A stretch of DNA of 64,000 nucleotides from Streptomyces griseomycini (GCF_014203535.1 NZ_JACHJI010000006.1:496001-560000); one strand, 5' to 3'. Positions 15,390 to 23,846 are shown, counted from the first letter of the stretch. Translations and numbers: made by a program. Notes: a model not told the origin generated them from the letters alone.

Positions 15390-16234
15390 CGGCGCGCGGT
15401 CTCCTCGCTCGCCCGGCCGGGCCGCCGCGGGGTGAAGGCGGCCGACATCTCCCGGAGGGTGTCGGCGACCGCGCGGGCGCCGGGTGCTTCCGGTTCGATC
15501 AGGGTGTAGTGGCCGGTGCCGGGCAGGACGACCGTCCTGAGGTCCCGGTGGACGGCCGCGTAGTCGCCGAACTGCGTGAGCGGGACCTCCTCGTCGGCGG
15601 CCCCGTGCAGCAGCACGGTGGGCACCCCCGTCGTGCCGGCGTCGCGCAGCAGGGTCAGCGGGTCGACCTCGGGCAGCCGCCGCTCGAACACCTCCTCGCC
15701 GCCGAGGAGCTGGAGGGCCGCGCCGTTGCTGAGGTCGTCCCGCCGGGTGGCGGTGAGGTCGGTGATCGGCGCGAGGGCCAGCACGCCCGTCGGCAGGGTG
15801 CGCGTGTGCCAGCGCGAGCCGGGGGGCAGCAGGGCCCGCGCGGCGCACCACAGCGCCAGGTGGCCGCCGGAGCAGTGGCCCGCCAGCACGTAGGGCCGGC
15901 CCTCGGGCAGGGTGTCCACGATCCGGGCGACGTCGTCGAAGGTCCCGGGGTAGCCGCCCGCGCCGCCGGAGCGGCGGAAGCCGGGCAGCAGGACCTCGAA
16001 GCCCTGCCGGGAGAGCCAGGCCGCGAACGGCGTCAGGTGCATCCGGTCGTAGCGCCAGTAGCCGCCGTGCAGCAGGATCACCAGCGGGGCTCCGGGGTCC
16101 TCGGCCGGCCAGGCGTCGTAGACCTGGTGGGGGTGGTCCCCGTAGCGGCCGTGCACCGGTGCCAGCACCGGCTTCAGGCTCAGGACGCGCTTCTCCTCCT
16201 CGGCCGCGAAGGCCGAGACGGTCCTAGACGTCAC
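15386..16234 (-). CDS. antO: AntO: alpha/beta-hydrolase, arylformamidase-like
   Basis: A 282-residue alpha/beta-hydrolase. The oxyanion motif HGGYWR (about 56-61) and nucleophile elbow GHCSGGH (about 119-125) are typical of kynurenine formamidases. The catalytic His is probably in GTGHYTLIEP. As I recall, published antimycin work assigns AntO to N-formylation of the 3-aminosalicylate unit. Its place between tryptophan dioxygenase (antN) and kynureninase (antP) would also suit hydrolysis of N-formylkynurenine. It may do one or both; the sequence alone does not decide. It overlaps antN by 11 bases and antP by 4. Confidence 0.88.
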   Translation of the reverse strand: MTSRTVSAFAAEEEKRVLSLKPVLAPVHGRYGDHPHQVYDAWPAEDPGAPLVILLHGGYWRYDRMHLTPFAAWLSRQGFEVLLPGFRRSGGAGGYPGTFDDVARIVDTLPEGRPYVLAGHCSGGHLALWCAARALLPPGSRWHTRTLPTGVLALAPITDLTATRRDDLSNGAALQLLGGEEVFERRLPEVDPLTLLRDAGTTGVPTVLLHGAADEEVPLTQFGDYAAVHRDLRTVVLPGTGHYTLIEPEAPGARAVADTLREMSAAFTPRRPGRASEETARR

Positions 16235-17072
16235 CGCGCACCTCCCACAGTTCCGGGAAGACCGGGCGGGCCGCGCGCCGCTCCAGCCAGGCGAGCCCCG
16301 CGGAGCCCGCGCTGCCGGGCCTGGCCCCCATGGCCCGGCGCACCACCAGGACGTGCTCGGACCGCCACCGGGTCACGAGTTCGGCGATGTCGGTGAGCAG
16401 TTCGCCCAGCGCGAGGTGCGGGTGGTGCTGCGGTCCGGCGTAGACGCGCCGCCAGACCTCCACCACCCCGGGGTCGGAGGTGTACGGGGTCGTGACGTCC
16501 CGCTCCCGGACGTGCCGCGGGACGGGCAGGCCCTGCCGGTGCAGGTACGCCAGGACCTCGTCGTACAGGGAGGGTTCGCGGTAGGTCTCGGCGAGCGCCT
16601 CGTGGACGGCCGGGTCGCCCCGGTGCGCGCGCAGCAGCCCGGCGGACTTGTCCCCGAGGAGGAACTCCAGGTGCCGGTACATCGCCGACTGGAAGCCCGA
16701 CGCCTTGCCGAACGCGGCGCGGAAGCCGTTGAACTGGGCGGGCGTCAGTGCGGCGATGGGCGCCCAGGCACCGTTGAGCGCGGTCAGCGCGCGACGGCTG
16801 CGGACCAGCGCCTCCGTCGCCGTGTGCGCCTCGTCCTTCGCGAAGGCCGTCCGTGCCGTGCGCCACTCGTGCGCGATCAGGGTGAACCACAGCTCCATCA
16901 CCTGGGTGGTGACGAGGAAGCCCATCTCGTCCGGGGCCTCGGTGAGCGGGTGCTGCAGCGTGTTGAGGACGGACGCGTGCACGTACGTGTCGTAGGGGCT
17001 CGCGCCCGCGAAGGGCCGGGTCAGGGGGTCGTCCGTCACCGGATCGGCGAGAGCGGACGTGCTGTTGTTCAT
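16224..17072 (-). CDS. antN: AntN: tryptophan 2,3-dioxygenase
   Basis: A 282-residue heme tryptophan 2,3-dioxygenase, opening the indole ring to N-formylkynurenine. Family blocks seen are SPYDTYVHASVLNTLQHPLT near the N-terminus, GFLVTTQVMELWFTLIAHEW (about 51-70) and FQSAMYRHLEFLLGDKS. It is the first step from tryptophan to the aryl starter unit. It lies 33 bases after antM with antO overlapping its 3' end. The clustering with kynureninase and carrier-protein genes points to biosynthesis, not general catabolism. Confidence 0.93.
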   Translation of the reverse strand: MNNSTSALADPVTDDPLTRPFAGASPYDTYVHASVLNTLQHPLTEAPDEMGFLVTTQVMELWFTLIAHEWRTARTAFAKDEAHTATEALVRSRRALTALNGAWAPIAALTPAQFNGFRAAFGKASGFQSAMYRHLEFLLGDKSAGLLRAHRGDPAVHEALAETYREPSLYDEVLAYLHRQGLPVPRHVRERDVTTPYTSDPGVVEVWRRVYAGPQHHPHLALGELLTDIAELVTRWRSEHVLVVRRAMGARPGSAGSAGLAWLERRAARPVFPELWEVRGDV

Positions 17073-17105
17073 CGCATCTCCTAGTGCTGCGGCCGGGGGC
17101 GGGCG

Positions 17106-17882
17106 TCACGCGCCGAGGTGGGCACCGCCGGAGGCGTCGATCCACTGACCGGTCACCCAGCGGGCGTCGTCGCTCGCGACGAACGAGACGACGTCGGCGA
17201 TGTCCACCGGGTCGCCGAGCCGGCCGAACACGGAGGCCTCGGAGTACCTGCGGCGGATCTCCGGGACGGCGAGCGTGGGGTTGATCTCCGTCTCGGTGTA
17301 GCCGGGCGCGACGGCGTTCACCGTGATGCCCCGGGGGCCCAGTTCCTCGGCCAGGGCGAGGGTGAGGTAGTCGAGGGCGGCCTTGGTCATGGTGTACGAG
17401 ACGATCGCCGGGTAGGCGACGCGGGTCGCCACGGAGGAGACGTTGACGATCCTGCCGCCGTCGCGCAGCCGGCCGAGGCCGCGCTGGATGATGAAGAACG
17501 GCGCCCTGGTGTTGATCGCGAACACCCGGTCGTAGTCGGCCTCGGTCACGTCGGCGATGCGGCGCGGGACGGTGATGCCCGCGTTGTTGACGAGGATGTC
17601 CAGCCCGGCTTCCGCGCCCTGGGCGGCCAGGGCCCGGTCGAAGTCCGACCACAGGGCGTCGGCGTCGCCGTCCACCCCGAGTTCGGCGTGGACGGTGAAC
17701 GCCCGGCCGCCGTCGGCCTCGATCTCCTTGACGGTCCGTTCGGCCGCCGTCCGGTCGTGTCCGTAGTGGACGGCCACCAGGGCGCCCTCACGGGCGAGGC
17801 GGTGGCTGATGGCCCTGCCGATGCCCCGGCTGCCTCCGGTGACCAGGGCGGTCTTCCCTGCGTGGCGCGCGGTGGTGGTCAA
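17106..17882 (-). CDS. antM: AntM: short-chain dehydrogenase/reductase
   Basis: A 258-residue classical SDR. It has the cofactor motif TGGSRGIGRAI (about 14-24), NNAG (about 96-99), and catalytic Ser and YxxxK in SYTMTKAALDYL (about 162-173). By position and family it is AntM, the ketoreductase proposed to reduce the C8 ketone of the dilactone so that AntB can acylate it. It lies 57 bases downstream of antL and 33 bases before antN in one operon. Confidence 0.9.
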   Translation of the reverse strand: MTTTARHAGKTALVTGGSRGIGRAISHRLAREGALVAVHYGHDRTAAERTVKEIEADGGRAFTVHAELGVDGDADALWSDFDRALAAQGAEAGLDILVNNAGITVPRRIADVTEADYDRVFAINTRAPFFIIQRGLGRLRDGGRIVNVSSVATRVAYPAIVSYTMTKAALDYLTLALAEELGPRGITVNAVAPGYTETEINPTLAVPEIRRRYSEASVFGRLGDPVDIADVVSFVASDDARWVTGQWIDASGGAHLGA

Positions 17883-17939
17883 CGTCTGTCTCCTTCGCGG
17901 GGTCGCTGCGTCGGTGGGCGGCGTGGCCGCGGGTGCGGG

Positions 17940-19127
17940 TCACGCGTCGAAGTCGAGGGTGATCTCGGCGGTGCGCGGCCTGGCCCGGCACACGAGGGTG
18001 TAGCCGGCGGCGCGCTCCCGCTCGTCCAGGGCGTGCCGGCCGTCCGCCGTCACCTGTCCGGACAGGACCTTGGCGCGGCAGCTGCCGCACACGCCCTCGC
18101 GGCAGGCGTGCGGCACGTCGGGGTGGGCCCGCAGCAGCGCGTCGAGGATCGTCCTGTCCCGCGGCAGGACCGTGGCGACGCGGCGGTCCCCGGCGAGCAG
18201 CGCGGTGACGCGGGTCTCCCCCGCGGCCGGCGCCGGTCCTGCCGGGGACGCCCCGGCAGGACGCGGTGTCTCCCGCGGTGCCGCCGGCGGGGTCCCGGCG
18301 GGGGTGAACGGCTCCCAGCGGACCAGTGCGGGGTCGGCCCCCCGGTCCGCCAGCACCCGCCGTGCGGTGGCGACCAGACCGGGTGGGCCGCACAGGGCGT
18401 AGGCGGTGTCCGGTGCGGGCCGGGCGTCCAGGGCGGTGAGCAGGCGGGACAGCCCCACGGCGTCGATCCGCCCGCCGAACGGGACGCAGCCGTGTCCGCG
18501 GTCCTCGCGGGTGAGCACGTGCAGGACGGTGAAGCGGTCGACGAACGCGTCCTTCAGCCAGGCCAGTTCGTCGGCCAGCAGGGCGTCCGCGGAGGTGGGC
18601 GCCGAATGGACCAGGGAGACGCGGCAGGCCGGGTCCCCGCGCAGCGCGTCGGCGGCCATCGCGGCGAGCGGCGTGATGCCGGAGCCGCCCGCGACGAGGA
18701 CGTGATGGGCACCGGGCAGCTCCGGCAGCGCGAACGAGCCGCGGGGCGGGGAGAGTTCGAGGTGGTCGCCGGGCGCGAGGCGGGTCGTCGCGTGGGCGCC
18801 GAAGCCGTCGGGTCCGCCGCGTTTGATCACCAGGCGCAGGGCGGCCGGATCGTGCGGCGGCGGGCACACCGAGTAACTGCGGCGCAGTTCGCCGTCGGCG
18901 CGGCGGTGCCGGACGACGACGTGCTGGCCGGGCCGGTGGGCGAAGACCTCGCGCAGGCCGGCGGGCACGGCCAGGCCGACGGCCACGGCGTCGGCGGTGA
19001 GGCGGCGCACCTCGGCGACCTCCAGCCGGTGCCAGCCGGTGCGCGGGCCCGTGCCCCGGGGCCGGCCGGGGGGCACCTCGCGGACGGCGGTGGGCGGGGT
19101 GGCGGCGGTGTTCACGGTCTGCCTCAC
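17940..19127 (-). CDS. antL: AntL: PaaE-like oxygenase reductase
   Basis: A 395-residue reductase of the PaaE type. A FAD/NAD(P)H module (RRSYSVCPPPHD, then VAGGSGITPLAAM) is followed by a C-terminal plant-type ferredoxin with CREGVCGSCRAKVLSG (about 348-363) and a later Cys. It feeds electrons from NAD(P)H to the diiron centre of AntH. A 50-residue Ala/Pro/Arg linker separates the two modules. Its GTG start overlaps the antK stop by 4 bases. Confidence 0.93.
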   Translation of the reverse strand: MRQTVNTAATPPTAVREVPPGRPRGTGPRTGWHRLEVAEVRRLTADAVAVGLAVPAGLREVFAHRPGQHVVVRHRRADGELRRSYSVCPPPHDPAALRLVIKRGGPDGFGAHATTRLAPGDHLELSPPRGSFALPELPGAHHVLVAGGSGITPLAAMAADALRGDPACRVSLVHSAPTSADALLADELAWLKDAFVDRFTVLHVLTREDRGHGCVPFGGRIDAVGLSRLLTALDARPAPDTAYALCGPPGLVATARRVLADRGADPALVRWEPFTPAGTPPAAPRETPRPAGASPAGPAPAAGETRVTALLAGDRRVATVLPRDRTILDALLRAHPDVPHACREGVCGSCRAKVLSGQVTADGRHALDERERAAGYTLVCRARPRTAEITLDFDA

Positions 19128-19636
19128 AGTGCGGTCAGGTGGGGGAAGGGCTCACGGCACGCCGTGCACCACAGCACCGACTGGCAGCGGGACGGGCCGA
19201 AGTCGCTGTGCGGCCGGGTGGCGCGCGAACCGCAGTGCGGGCACGGCACCCCGCCCAGCTCGACGGTGACGGGGCCGTCCGGGGCCGGGGACGCGGGCGG
19301 GGCGATGCCGTGCGCGGCGAGCTTGCGCCGTCCCTCGGCGGTGATGCGGTCCGTGGTCCACGGCGGGGACAGGACCTGCCGTACGCGCCCGTCGGGGTGA
19401 CCGCAGGCGGCCAGGACGTCCCGCACCGCCGAGGTGATCGCGGGCAGGGCGGGGCAGCCCAGGTAGGTGGGGGTGATCTCCACCTCGAGGACGCCGTCGG
19501 CGCCCGGGGCGACCGAGCGCACCACGCCGAGGTCGCCCAGGCCGATCACCGGCAGCTCCGGGTCCGGGACCGCCTCCACCCGTTCCCGCACCTCCCGCAC
19601 GGAACGGCGGGCCGTGGCCGGTGCCGATCCGCTCAC
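19124..19636 (-). CDS. antK: AntK: PaaD-like oxygenase maturation subunit
   Basis: A 170-residue PaaD homologue. The N-terminal MIP18/DUF59 domain has PDPELPVIGLGDLGVVRS (about 23-40) and an LGCPALPAI loop. The C-terminus carries two Cys pairs (PCPHCG, then LWCTAC), a probable zinc or Fe-S site. PaaD proteins help assemble the cluster or the multicomponent oxygenase. The GTG start overlaps antJ by 4 bases. Confidence 0.9.
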   Translation of the reverse strand: MSGSAPATARRSVREVRERVEAVPDPELPVIGLGDLGVVRSVAPGADGVLEVEITPTYLGCPALPAITSAVRDVLAACGHPDGRVRQVLSPPWTTDRITAEGRRKLAAHGIAPPASPAPDGPVTVELGGVPCPHCGSRATRPHSDFGPSRCQSVLWCTACREPFPHLTAL

Positions 19637-20481
19637 CAGGTGCCTCCCGGGAACTGCCGGTGCACCGACTGCAGTTCGGCGATCAGCGGGCCGAACTCCT
19701 CGGTGTGCAGGCCGGCGCGTCCGCCCCGGGCCTGCCAGGAGGGGGCGGGCACGGCGAGTCCGGCGCGGGCGACCACCTCGGCGACGCGCCGCTCCCACAC
19801 CGGGCGCAGCGGTGCCGGCGAGGGCGCCGTGCCCGACGCGGCCAGGCGCCGCACCACGTCGTCCTCGTCGAACAGTTCGCCGGTGTAGGGCCACACCCGC
19901 TCCAGACCCCGCCGCATCCGGCGGGCGCTCTCCGGTGTCCCGCGTCCCAGCCGCAGGGTCCAGCGGTCCGCGTGCAGCCGGTGGAAGGCGACCTCCTTGG
20001 CGGCGCGCGCCCCGAAGGCCGCGAGTTCGGCGTCGGCGCAGCCGGCCAGCGCCTCGTAGTACAGGACCGCGTAGTGCGTGTACGCGAGCTGCCGGGCCAC
20101 GGTCACCGCGAAGTCCCCGCCCGGCAGTTCGGTCAGCAGGGCGTTGGTGAACTCGCGCTCCGAGCGGGTGAAGGCGAGGTCGTCCTCGGTGCGGCCGCTC
20201 CCGTCGAGCCGTCCGCCGCGGGTGAGCAGGGTCCGGGCGTGGCCGATCAGGTCGAGGGCGATGTTGGACAGCGCCAGGTCCTCCTCGACGGTCGGCGCGC
20301 GGGTGATCCACTGGCACAGCCGCTGCCCGAGGACCAGGGCGTCGTCACCGAGCCGCACCAGGTGCACGGCGAGGTCGGCGTCGGTGCCGCCGCCCGGGGC
20401 GGGCGCGGTGCCGCCGGCGGCGGCCGCCGCGGCCGGTCGCCGCGTGGCGGGCTCCGCCGGGGCGTCACTCGTGGTCGTCAC
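19633..20481 (-). CDS. antJ: AntJ: PaaC-like oxygenase structural subunit
   Basis: A 282-residue ferritin-like subunit matching PaaC of the phenylacetyl-CoA epoxidase (LVRLGDDALVLGQRLCQWIT, then LALSNIALDLIGHARTLLTR). PaaC pairs with the catalytic subunit without itself doing chemistry. A 30-residue Ala/Pro-rich head precedes the fold. It overlaps antI by 17 bases and antK by 4. Confidence 0.92.
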   Translation of the reverse strand: MTTTSDAPAEPATRRPAAAAAAGGTAPAPGGGTDADLAVHLVRLGDDALVLGQRLCQWITRAPTVEEDLALSNIALDLIGHARTLLTRGGRLDGSGRTEDDLAFTRSEREFTNALLTELPGGDFAVTVARQLAYTHYAVLYYEALAGCADAELAAFGARAAKEVAFHRLHADRWTLRLGRGTPESARRMRRGLERVWPYTGELFDEDDVVRRLAASGTAPSPAPLRPVWERRVAEVVARAGLAVPAPSWQARGGRAGLHTEEFGPLIAELQSVHRQFPGGTW

Positions 20482-20776
20482 CTTCGGGGCCTTTCTCGGT
20501 CAGCGGCGGGAAGTGCTCCGGGTACCGGTACGGCTTGTGGCGGGCGCCCGCGAAGTACGGGTCGTGCTCGTCCGGGGAGGCCGCGTGCACGGCGTCCGAG
20601 CGGACCACCCACAGCGACAGCGGATCGCCCCGGCGCGTGTACAGGTCGCGGGCCAGGGCCAGCGCCGCGTCCGGGTCGGCCGCGCGCACCGACCCCACGT
20701 GCTGGTGGGCCAGGCCCCGGCGGGCCCGCAGGAAGACCTCCCAGGACGCCGGTGCGCCCTCCCGTGTCCGGTTCAC
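20465..20776 (-). CDS. antI: AntI: PaaB-like oxygenase subunit
   Basis: A 103-residue PaaB homologue (WEVFLRARRGLAHQHVGSVR near the start, YFAGARHKPYRYPEHFPP near the end). PaaB is a small structural subunit that bridges catalytic heterodimers. It overlaps antH by 4 bases upstream and antJ downstream, so stoichiometric translation is likely. Confidence 0.92.
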   Translation of the reverse strand: MNRTREGAPASWEVFLRARRGLAHQHVGSVRAADPDAALALARDLYTRRGDPLSLWVVRSDAVHAASPDEHDPYFAGARHKPYRYPEHFPPLTEKGPEGDDHE

Positions 20777-21786
20777 GCGGCCTCCTCCGGGACCGTGTCC
20801 TCACGGGCGGCGTACGCGGCGGCCGCCTCCCGGACCCAGGCGCCGTCCTCGTGGGCGGCCCGGCGGTGCGCGATCCGCTGCCGCGCCCAGTGCGTGTCGT
20901 CGCCCAGCGCCTTGCGGTACACGTCCCAGTCGACCGGGGTGAAGTCGTAGTGGCCGCGTTCCTCGTTCCAGCGGATGGCCGGGTCGGGCAGCGTCAGGCC
21001 GAGGCGTTCGGCCTGCGGCACGCACTGGTCGACGAAGCGCTGGCGCAGCTCGTCGTTGGTGTGGCGCTTGATCCCCCAGGCCCTCGCGCGGCGGGAGACC
21101 GCGGCGCCCGGCGCGGCGGTCCGCGCGCCGGCGCCGCCCGCCTCGGTGTCCGGCGGGCCGAACATGAGCGCCACGGCCGGCAGCCACCAGCGGTCCACCG
21201 CGTCCTGCGCCATCGCCCTCTGTTCCGGTGTCCCCTCGCACAGCGCGCGCATCAGGTCGTAGCCCTGCCGCACGTGGAAGGCCTCCTCCTGGCAGACGCG
21301 GCGCATCGCGCGGGCGTACGGCCCGTAGGAGGTGCGGCACAGGGGCGCCTGGTTGATGACGGCGGCGCCGTCCGTCAGCCACGCGACGGCTCCCGTGTCC
21401 GCCCAGGTCAGCGCGGGATGGTTGAAGGTGGCCGAGGCGCGCTGCTGGCCCCGGTGCAGGGCGTCCAGCAGGTCCGCGCGGTCCACGCCCAGCGTCTCGG
21501 CGGCCGAGTACAGGTACAGGCCGTGGCCCGCCTCGTCCTGGACCTTGGCGATGAGCACCGACTTGCGGTGCAGGGACGGGGCCCGGGTGAGCCAGGCGCC
21601 CTCCGGCTGCATGCCGATGATCTCGGAGTGGGCGTGCTGGGCGATCTGGCGGATCAGCATGCGGCGGTACCCGTCGGGCATCCAGTCGCGCGGTTCGACC
21701 GTCCCGCCCCCGGCGACGAGCGCGTCGAAGCGCGCGAGCAGTTCCTCCTGCCCCGCGGGCGCGACGGCGGCGTCCCCCGCGCTCAC
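20773..21786 (-). CDS. antH: AntH: PaaA-like catalytic oxygenase subunit
   Basis: A 337-residue ferritin-like diiron subunit. Both ExxH metal motifs are visible: QDEAGHGLY (about 91-99) and QEEAFHVRQGYD (about 160-171). PaaA epoxidises phenylacetyl-CoA; here the enzyme is thought to act on anthraniloyl-AntG, with oxygen insertion and rearrangement to 3-aminosalicyloyl-AntG. It is the first gene of the antH-P run. The GTG at 21786 was chosen because the preceding 18 codons (to 21840) are unlike PaaA; its context is a 4-base overlap with a small upstream frame. Confidence 0.92.
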   Translation of the reverse strand: MSAGDAAVAPAGQEELLARFDALVAGGGTVEPRDWMPDGYRRMLIRQIAQHAHSEIIGMQPEGAWLTRAPSLHRKSVLIAKVQDEAGHGLYLYSAAETLGVDRADLLDALHRGQQRASATFNHPALTWADTGAVAWLTDGAAVINQAPLCRTSYGPYARAMRRVCQEEAFHVRQGYDLMRALCEGTPEQRAMAQDAVDRWWLPAVALMFGPPDTEAGGAGARTAAPGAAVSRRARAWGIKRHTNDELRQRFVDQCVPQAERLGLTLPDPAIRWNEERGHYDFTPVDWDVYRKALGDDTHWARQRIAHRRAAHEDGAWVREAAAAYAAREDTVPEEAA

Positions 21787-21884
21787 GCGGCACCGCCCGC
21801 ACGACCGGTGTCCGCCGTGTCGGTGCGGCGCACCGGGCACCGTCCCGTCGCCCGGGTCCCTACCGGCTGCCTGGGCACTCGCAT
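21783..21884 (-). CDS. Possible 33-residue ORF coupled to antH
   Basis: An Arg-rich small frame (begins MRVPRQPVGTRATG) whose TGA overlaps the antH GTG by 4 bases. AAGGAG lies only 2-3 bases before the ATG, which is too close for good initiation. It may be a leader that couples translation of antH, or chance. Low confidence. Confidence 0.2.
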   Translation of the reverse strand: MRVPRQPVGTRATGRCPVRRTDTADTGRAGGAA

Positions 21885-22119
21885 CACTCCTTCGGCCTCG
21901 GACGCCCGCGCCCTGCCGGTGCGGGGCGTGGCGGAGCGGGTCTCCTCGTTGCGGTAAGAGGCCGCGTGCGGGCCCCGGCTATCCCCGCCGCTCCCGGCCC
22001 GGGCGCGTGACAAAGCTCACGCGGCGGGCCGGGGAGTGGGACCGGCCGCGCCCGCCTCTCGTAGGGGTGACAGTCGAGAACCGCACGGCGGCCGGCACGC
22101 CGGAGCGAAAGGGGAAACC
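21787..22119. promoter_or_regulatory. Divergent antH / antG control region
   Basis: A 333-base region carrying promoters for the antHIJKLMNOP (minus) and antGF(Q) (plus) operons. In S. albus the ECF sigma factor AntA is reported to drive both. It contains a CRP-like palindrome at 22004-22023, a GGAGTG-N21/22-GTAGGG pair of motifs in both directions, and a 33-codon minus-strand ORF (21783-21884) whose stop overlaps the antH start. Confidence 0.75.
22004..22023. promoter_or_regulatory. CRP-like palindrome between antH and antG
   Basis: CGCGTGA-CAAAGC-TCACGCG: perfect 7-bp arms with a 6-base centre. It contains GTGA-N6-TCAC, the core of the CRP/FNR-family consensus. It lies 97 bases upstream of antG and 218 bases upstream of antH. 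Confidence 0.55.
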
Positions 22120-22368
22120 ATGAGCACCATCAGGGAGTTGCTGGTCGAGCTCACCGGCACGGCCGAGTACGCCGACGCCGTCGGCGACGACGTCGACCTC
22201 GCCGCCAGCGGTATCGACTCCGGCGATCTGGTGCGCCTCGTCCTGCTCGTGGAGCAGCGGCTCGGGGTGGAGATCACCGCCGAGGACATGGAGCGGTTGC
22301 ACACCATCGCCGACTACGAGCGCTTCGTGGCCGAGCGCTCCGTCGCCGGCGCCCCCGGCGGTGCGTGA
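22120..22368 (+). CDS. antG: AntG: discrete acyl carrier protein
   Basis: An 82-residue carrier protein. The phosphopantetheine serine is in SGIDSGDLVRL (about Ser 33), followed by the usual helix LVEQRLGVEITAEDME. It holds anthranilate while AntHIJKL builds 3-aminosalicylate and then delivers the aryl unit to AntC. GAAAGGGGA lies seven bases before the ATG. The stop overlaps the antF start (TGATG). Confidence 0.93.
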   Translation: MSTIRELLVELTGTAEYADAVGDDVDLAASGIDSGDLVRLVLLVEQRLGVEITAEDMERLHTIADYERFVAERSVAGAPGGA

Positions 22369-23846
22369 TGTGGCTGACCCAGCTGCTGGAGCGCAACCGC
22401 CAGTGCTTTCCCGGCCGGACCGCGCTGGTGGACGAGCGACGCTCCGTGACCTGGGCCGAGTTCCACGACCGTACGGTCGAACTGGCGCGGGGGCTGGCGG
22501 AGCTGGGCATCGAGCGGGGCGACCGGGTCGCCGTGCTCTCCAAGGACCGCGTCGAGGTCATGGAGAGCTACTTCGCGCTCGCCCGGCTCGGCGCGCTGTT
22601 CGTGCCGCTGAACCACAGCCTGGCCGTGCCCGAGGTCGCCGGCATCGTCGAACGCGTCGGGGCGGTGGCCGTCCTCGGCGAGTCGGACCTGCTGGACCGG
22701 CACCCCGAGCTGCCGGCCTCGGTGCGGATCCGGATGGCCTTCGACAAGCCCGCGTTCGGGGCGCTGGGCACCGCCTCCCCCGAGCGGGAGCTGCCCCAGG
22801 TGCCCGACACCGACCCGATCGCCGTGCTGCACACCTCGGCGACCACCGGGCAGGCCAAGGGCGTCACCGTCGACAGCGGGTCGTTCCGGGCCATCGCCCT
22901 CGGCTGGCTGGTCATGGCGCGGCCCACCGACGACATCGTCCTGGCCAACTGCTGCCCGCTGTACCACGGCAGCATGGTGGTGTCGCTGACCTACATGGCG
23001 GCCGGCGCCACCGTGGTGCTGATGCCGGGATTCACCCCGCAGCGGGCGCTCTCCGCGGTGGAGCGGCACCGCGCCACGCACCTGTGGACGGTGCCGCAGA
23101 TGCTGCGGTTCATGCTGCAGGCCAAGGGCTCGCACCGCACCGACCTGTCCTCGCTGCGGGAGGTCCTGTACGGCGCCGCCCCGATGCCCCTCGACGTGTA
23201 CGCCGAGGCGGTGCGCCGGCTCGGCTGCGGCTTCCGCCAGGTGTACGGGATGACCGAGGTCGGCGGGCCCTTCGTCACGCTCGGCCCCGACGAGCACCCC
23301 GCCCCCGGGGACGTCACCGCCCGCATCCCCTGCGGGCGCGTGGTGCCGGGCATGTCCGCCCGCGCGGTGGACGGGGGCGGCCGGGAGCTGCCGCACGGCG
23401 AGATCGGTGAGATCGTCGTGCGCGGGCCGGGTGTCATGCAGGGCTACTGGAACGACCCGGAGGCCACCCGCGAGATCACCCTCGACGGCTGGATCAGGAC
23501 GGGCGACCTGGGGTTCGTCGACGACGAGGGGCGCATCCACCTCGTGGACCGCACCAAGGACGTCATCATCCGGGCGGGCCAGAACGTCTACCCCTCGGAG
23601 ATCGAGCGCGCCCTGATGACGCATCCGGCGGTCCGGGACGCCGCGGTCGTCGGGACGCCCGACGAGGACTACGGCGAGGTGCCCCTGGCGTACGTGGTCG
23701 TGGAGGCGGGCACGGGCGCGGCGGAGCTGCTGGGGCACGTCGCGGGACTGCTCGCGCCGTACAAGCGCCCGCGGCGGGTGGAGTTCATCGAGCAGGTGCC
23801 GCGCAACCCGGCCGGCAAGATCGTCAAGAAGCTGCTGCGGGCCTGA
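22368..23846 (+). CDS. antF: AntF: acyl-CoA ligase/AMP-forming starter loader
   Basis: A 492-residue ANL-superfamily enzyme with ATP-binding LHTSATTGQAKGVT (about 152-165), GMTEVGGP, RTGDLGFVDDEGRIH, DRTKDVIIRAGQNVYPSEIE (about 388-407) and a final catalytic Lys in NPAGKIVKKL. In the antimycin pathway it activates anthranilate and loads it on AntG. The ATG shares a base with the antG stop, so the pair is translated together. Confidence 0.93.
   Translation: MWLTQLLERNRQCFPGRTALVDERRSVTWAEFHDRTVELARGLAELGIERGDRVAVLSKDRVEVMESYFALARLGALFVPLNHSLAVPEVAGIVERVGAVAVLGESDLLDRHPELPASVRIRMAFDKPAFGALGTASPERELPQVPDTDPIAVLHTSATTGQAKGVTVDSGSFRAIALGWLVMARPTDDIVLANCCPLYHGSMVVSLTYMAAGATVVLMPGFTPQRALSAVERHRATHLWTVPQMLRFMLQAKGSHRTDLSSLREVLYGAAPMPLDVYAEAVRRLGCGFRQVYGMTEVGGPFVTLGPDEHPAPGDVTARIPCGRVVPGMSARAVDGGGRELPHGEIGEIVVRGPGVMQGYWNDPEATREITLDGWIRTGDLGFVDDEGRIHLVDRTKDVIIRAGQNVYPSEIERALMTHPAVRDAAVVGTPDEDYGEVPLAYVVVEAGTGAAELLGHVAGLLAPYKRPRRVEFIEQVPRNPAGKIVKKLLRA

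Noticed and set aside
14103..17072. A catabolic kynurenine operon independent of the cluster
   Set aside because: Tight overlap and order antN-O-P after antH-M match the antimycin pathway; regulators or later steps of tryptophan catabolism are absent.
17940..21786. A phenylacetate degradation (paa) operon
   Set aside because: Only the paaABCDE-like oxygenase genes are present; paaK, paaG, paaZ and paaJ are missing and the genes are embedded in the antimycin cluster.
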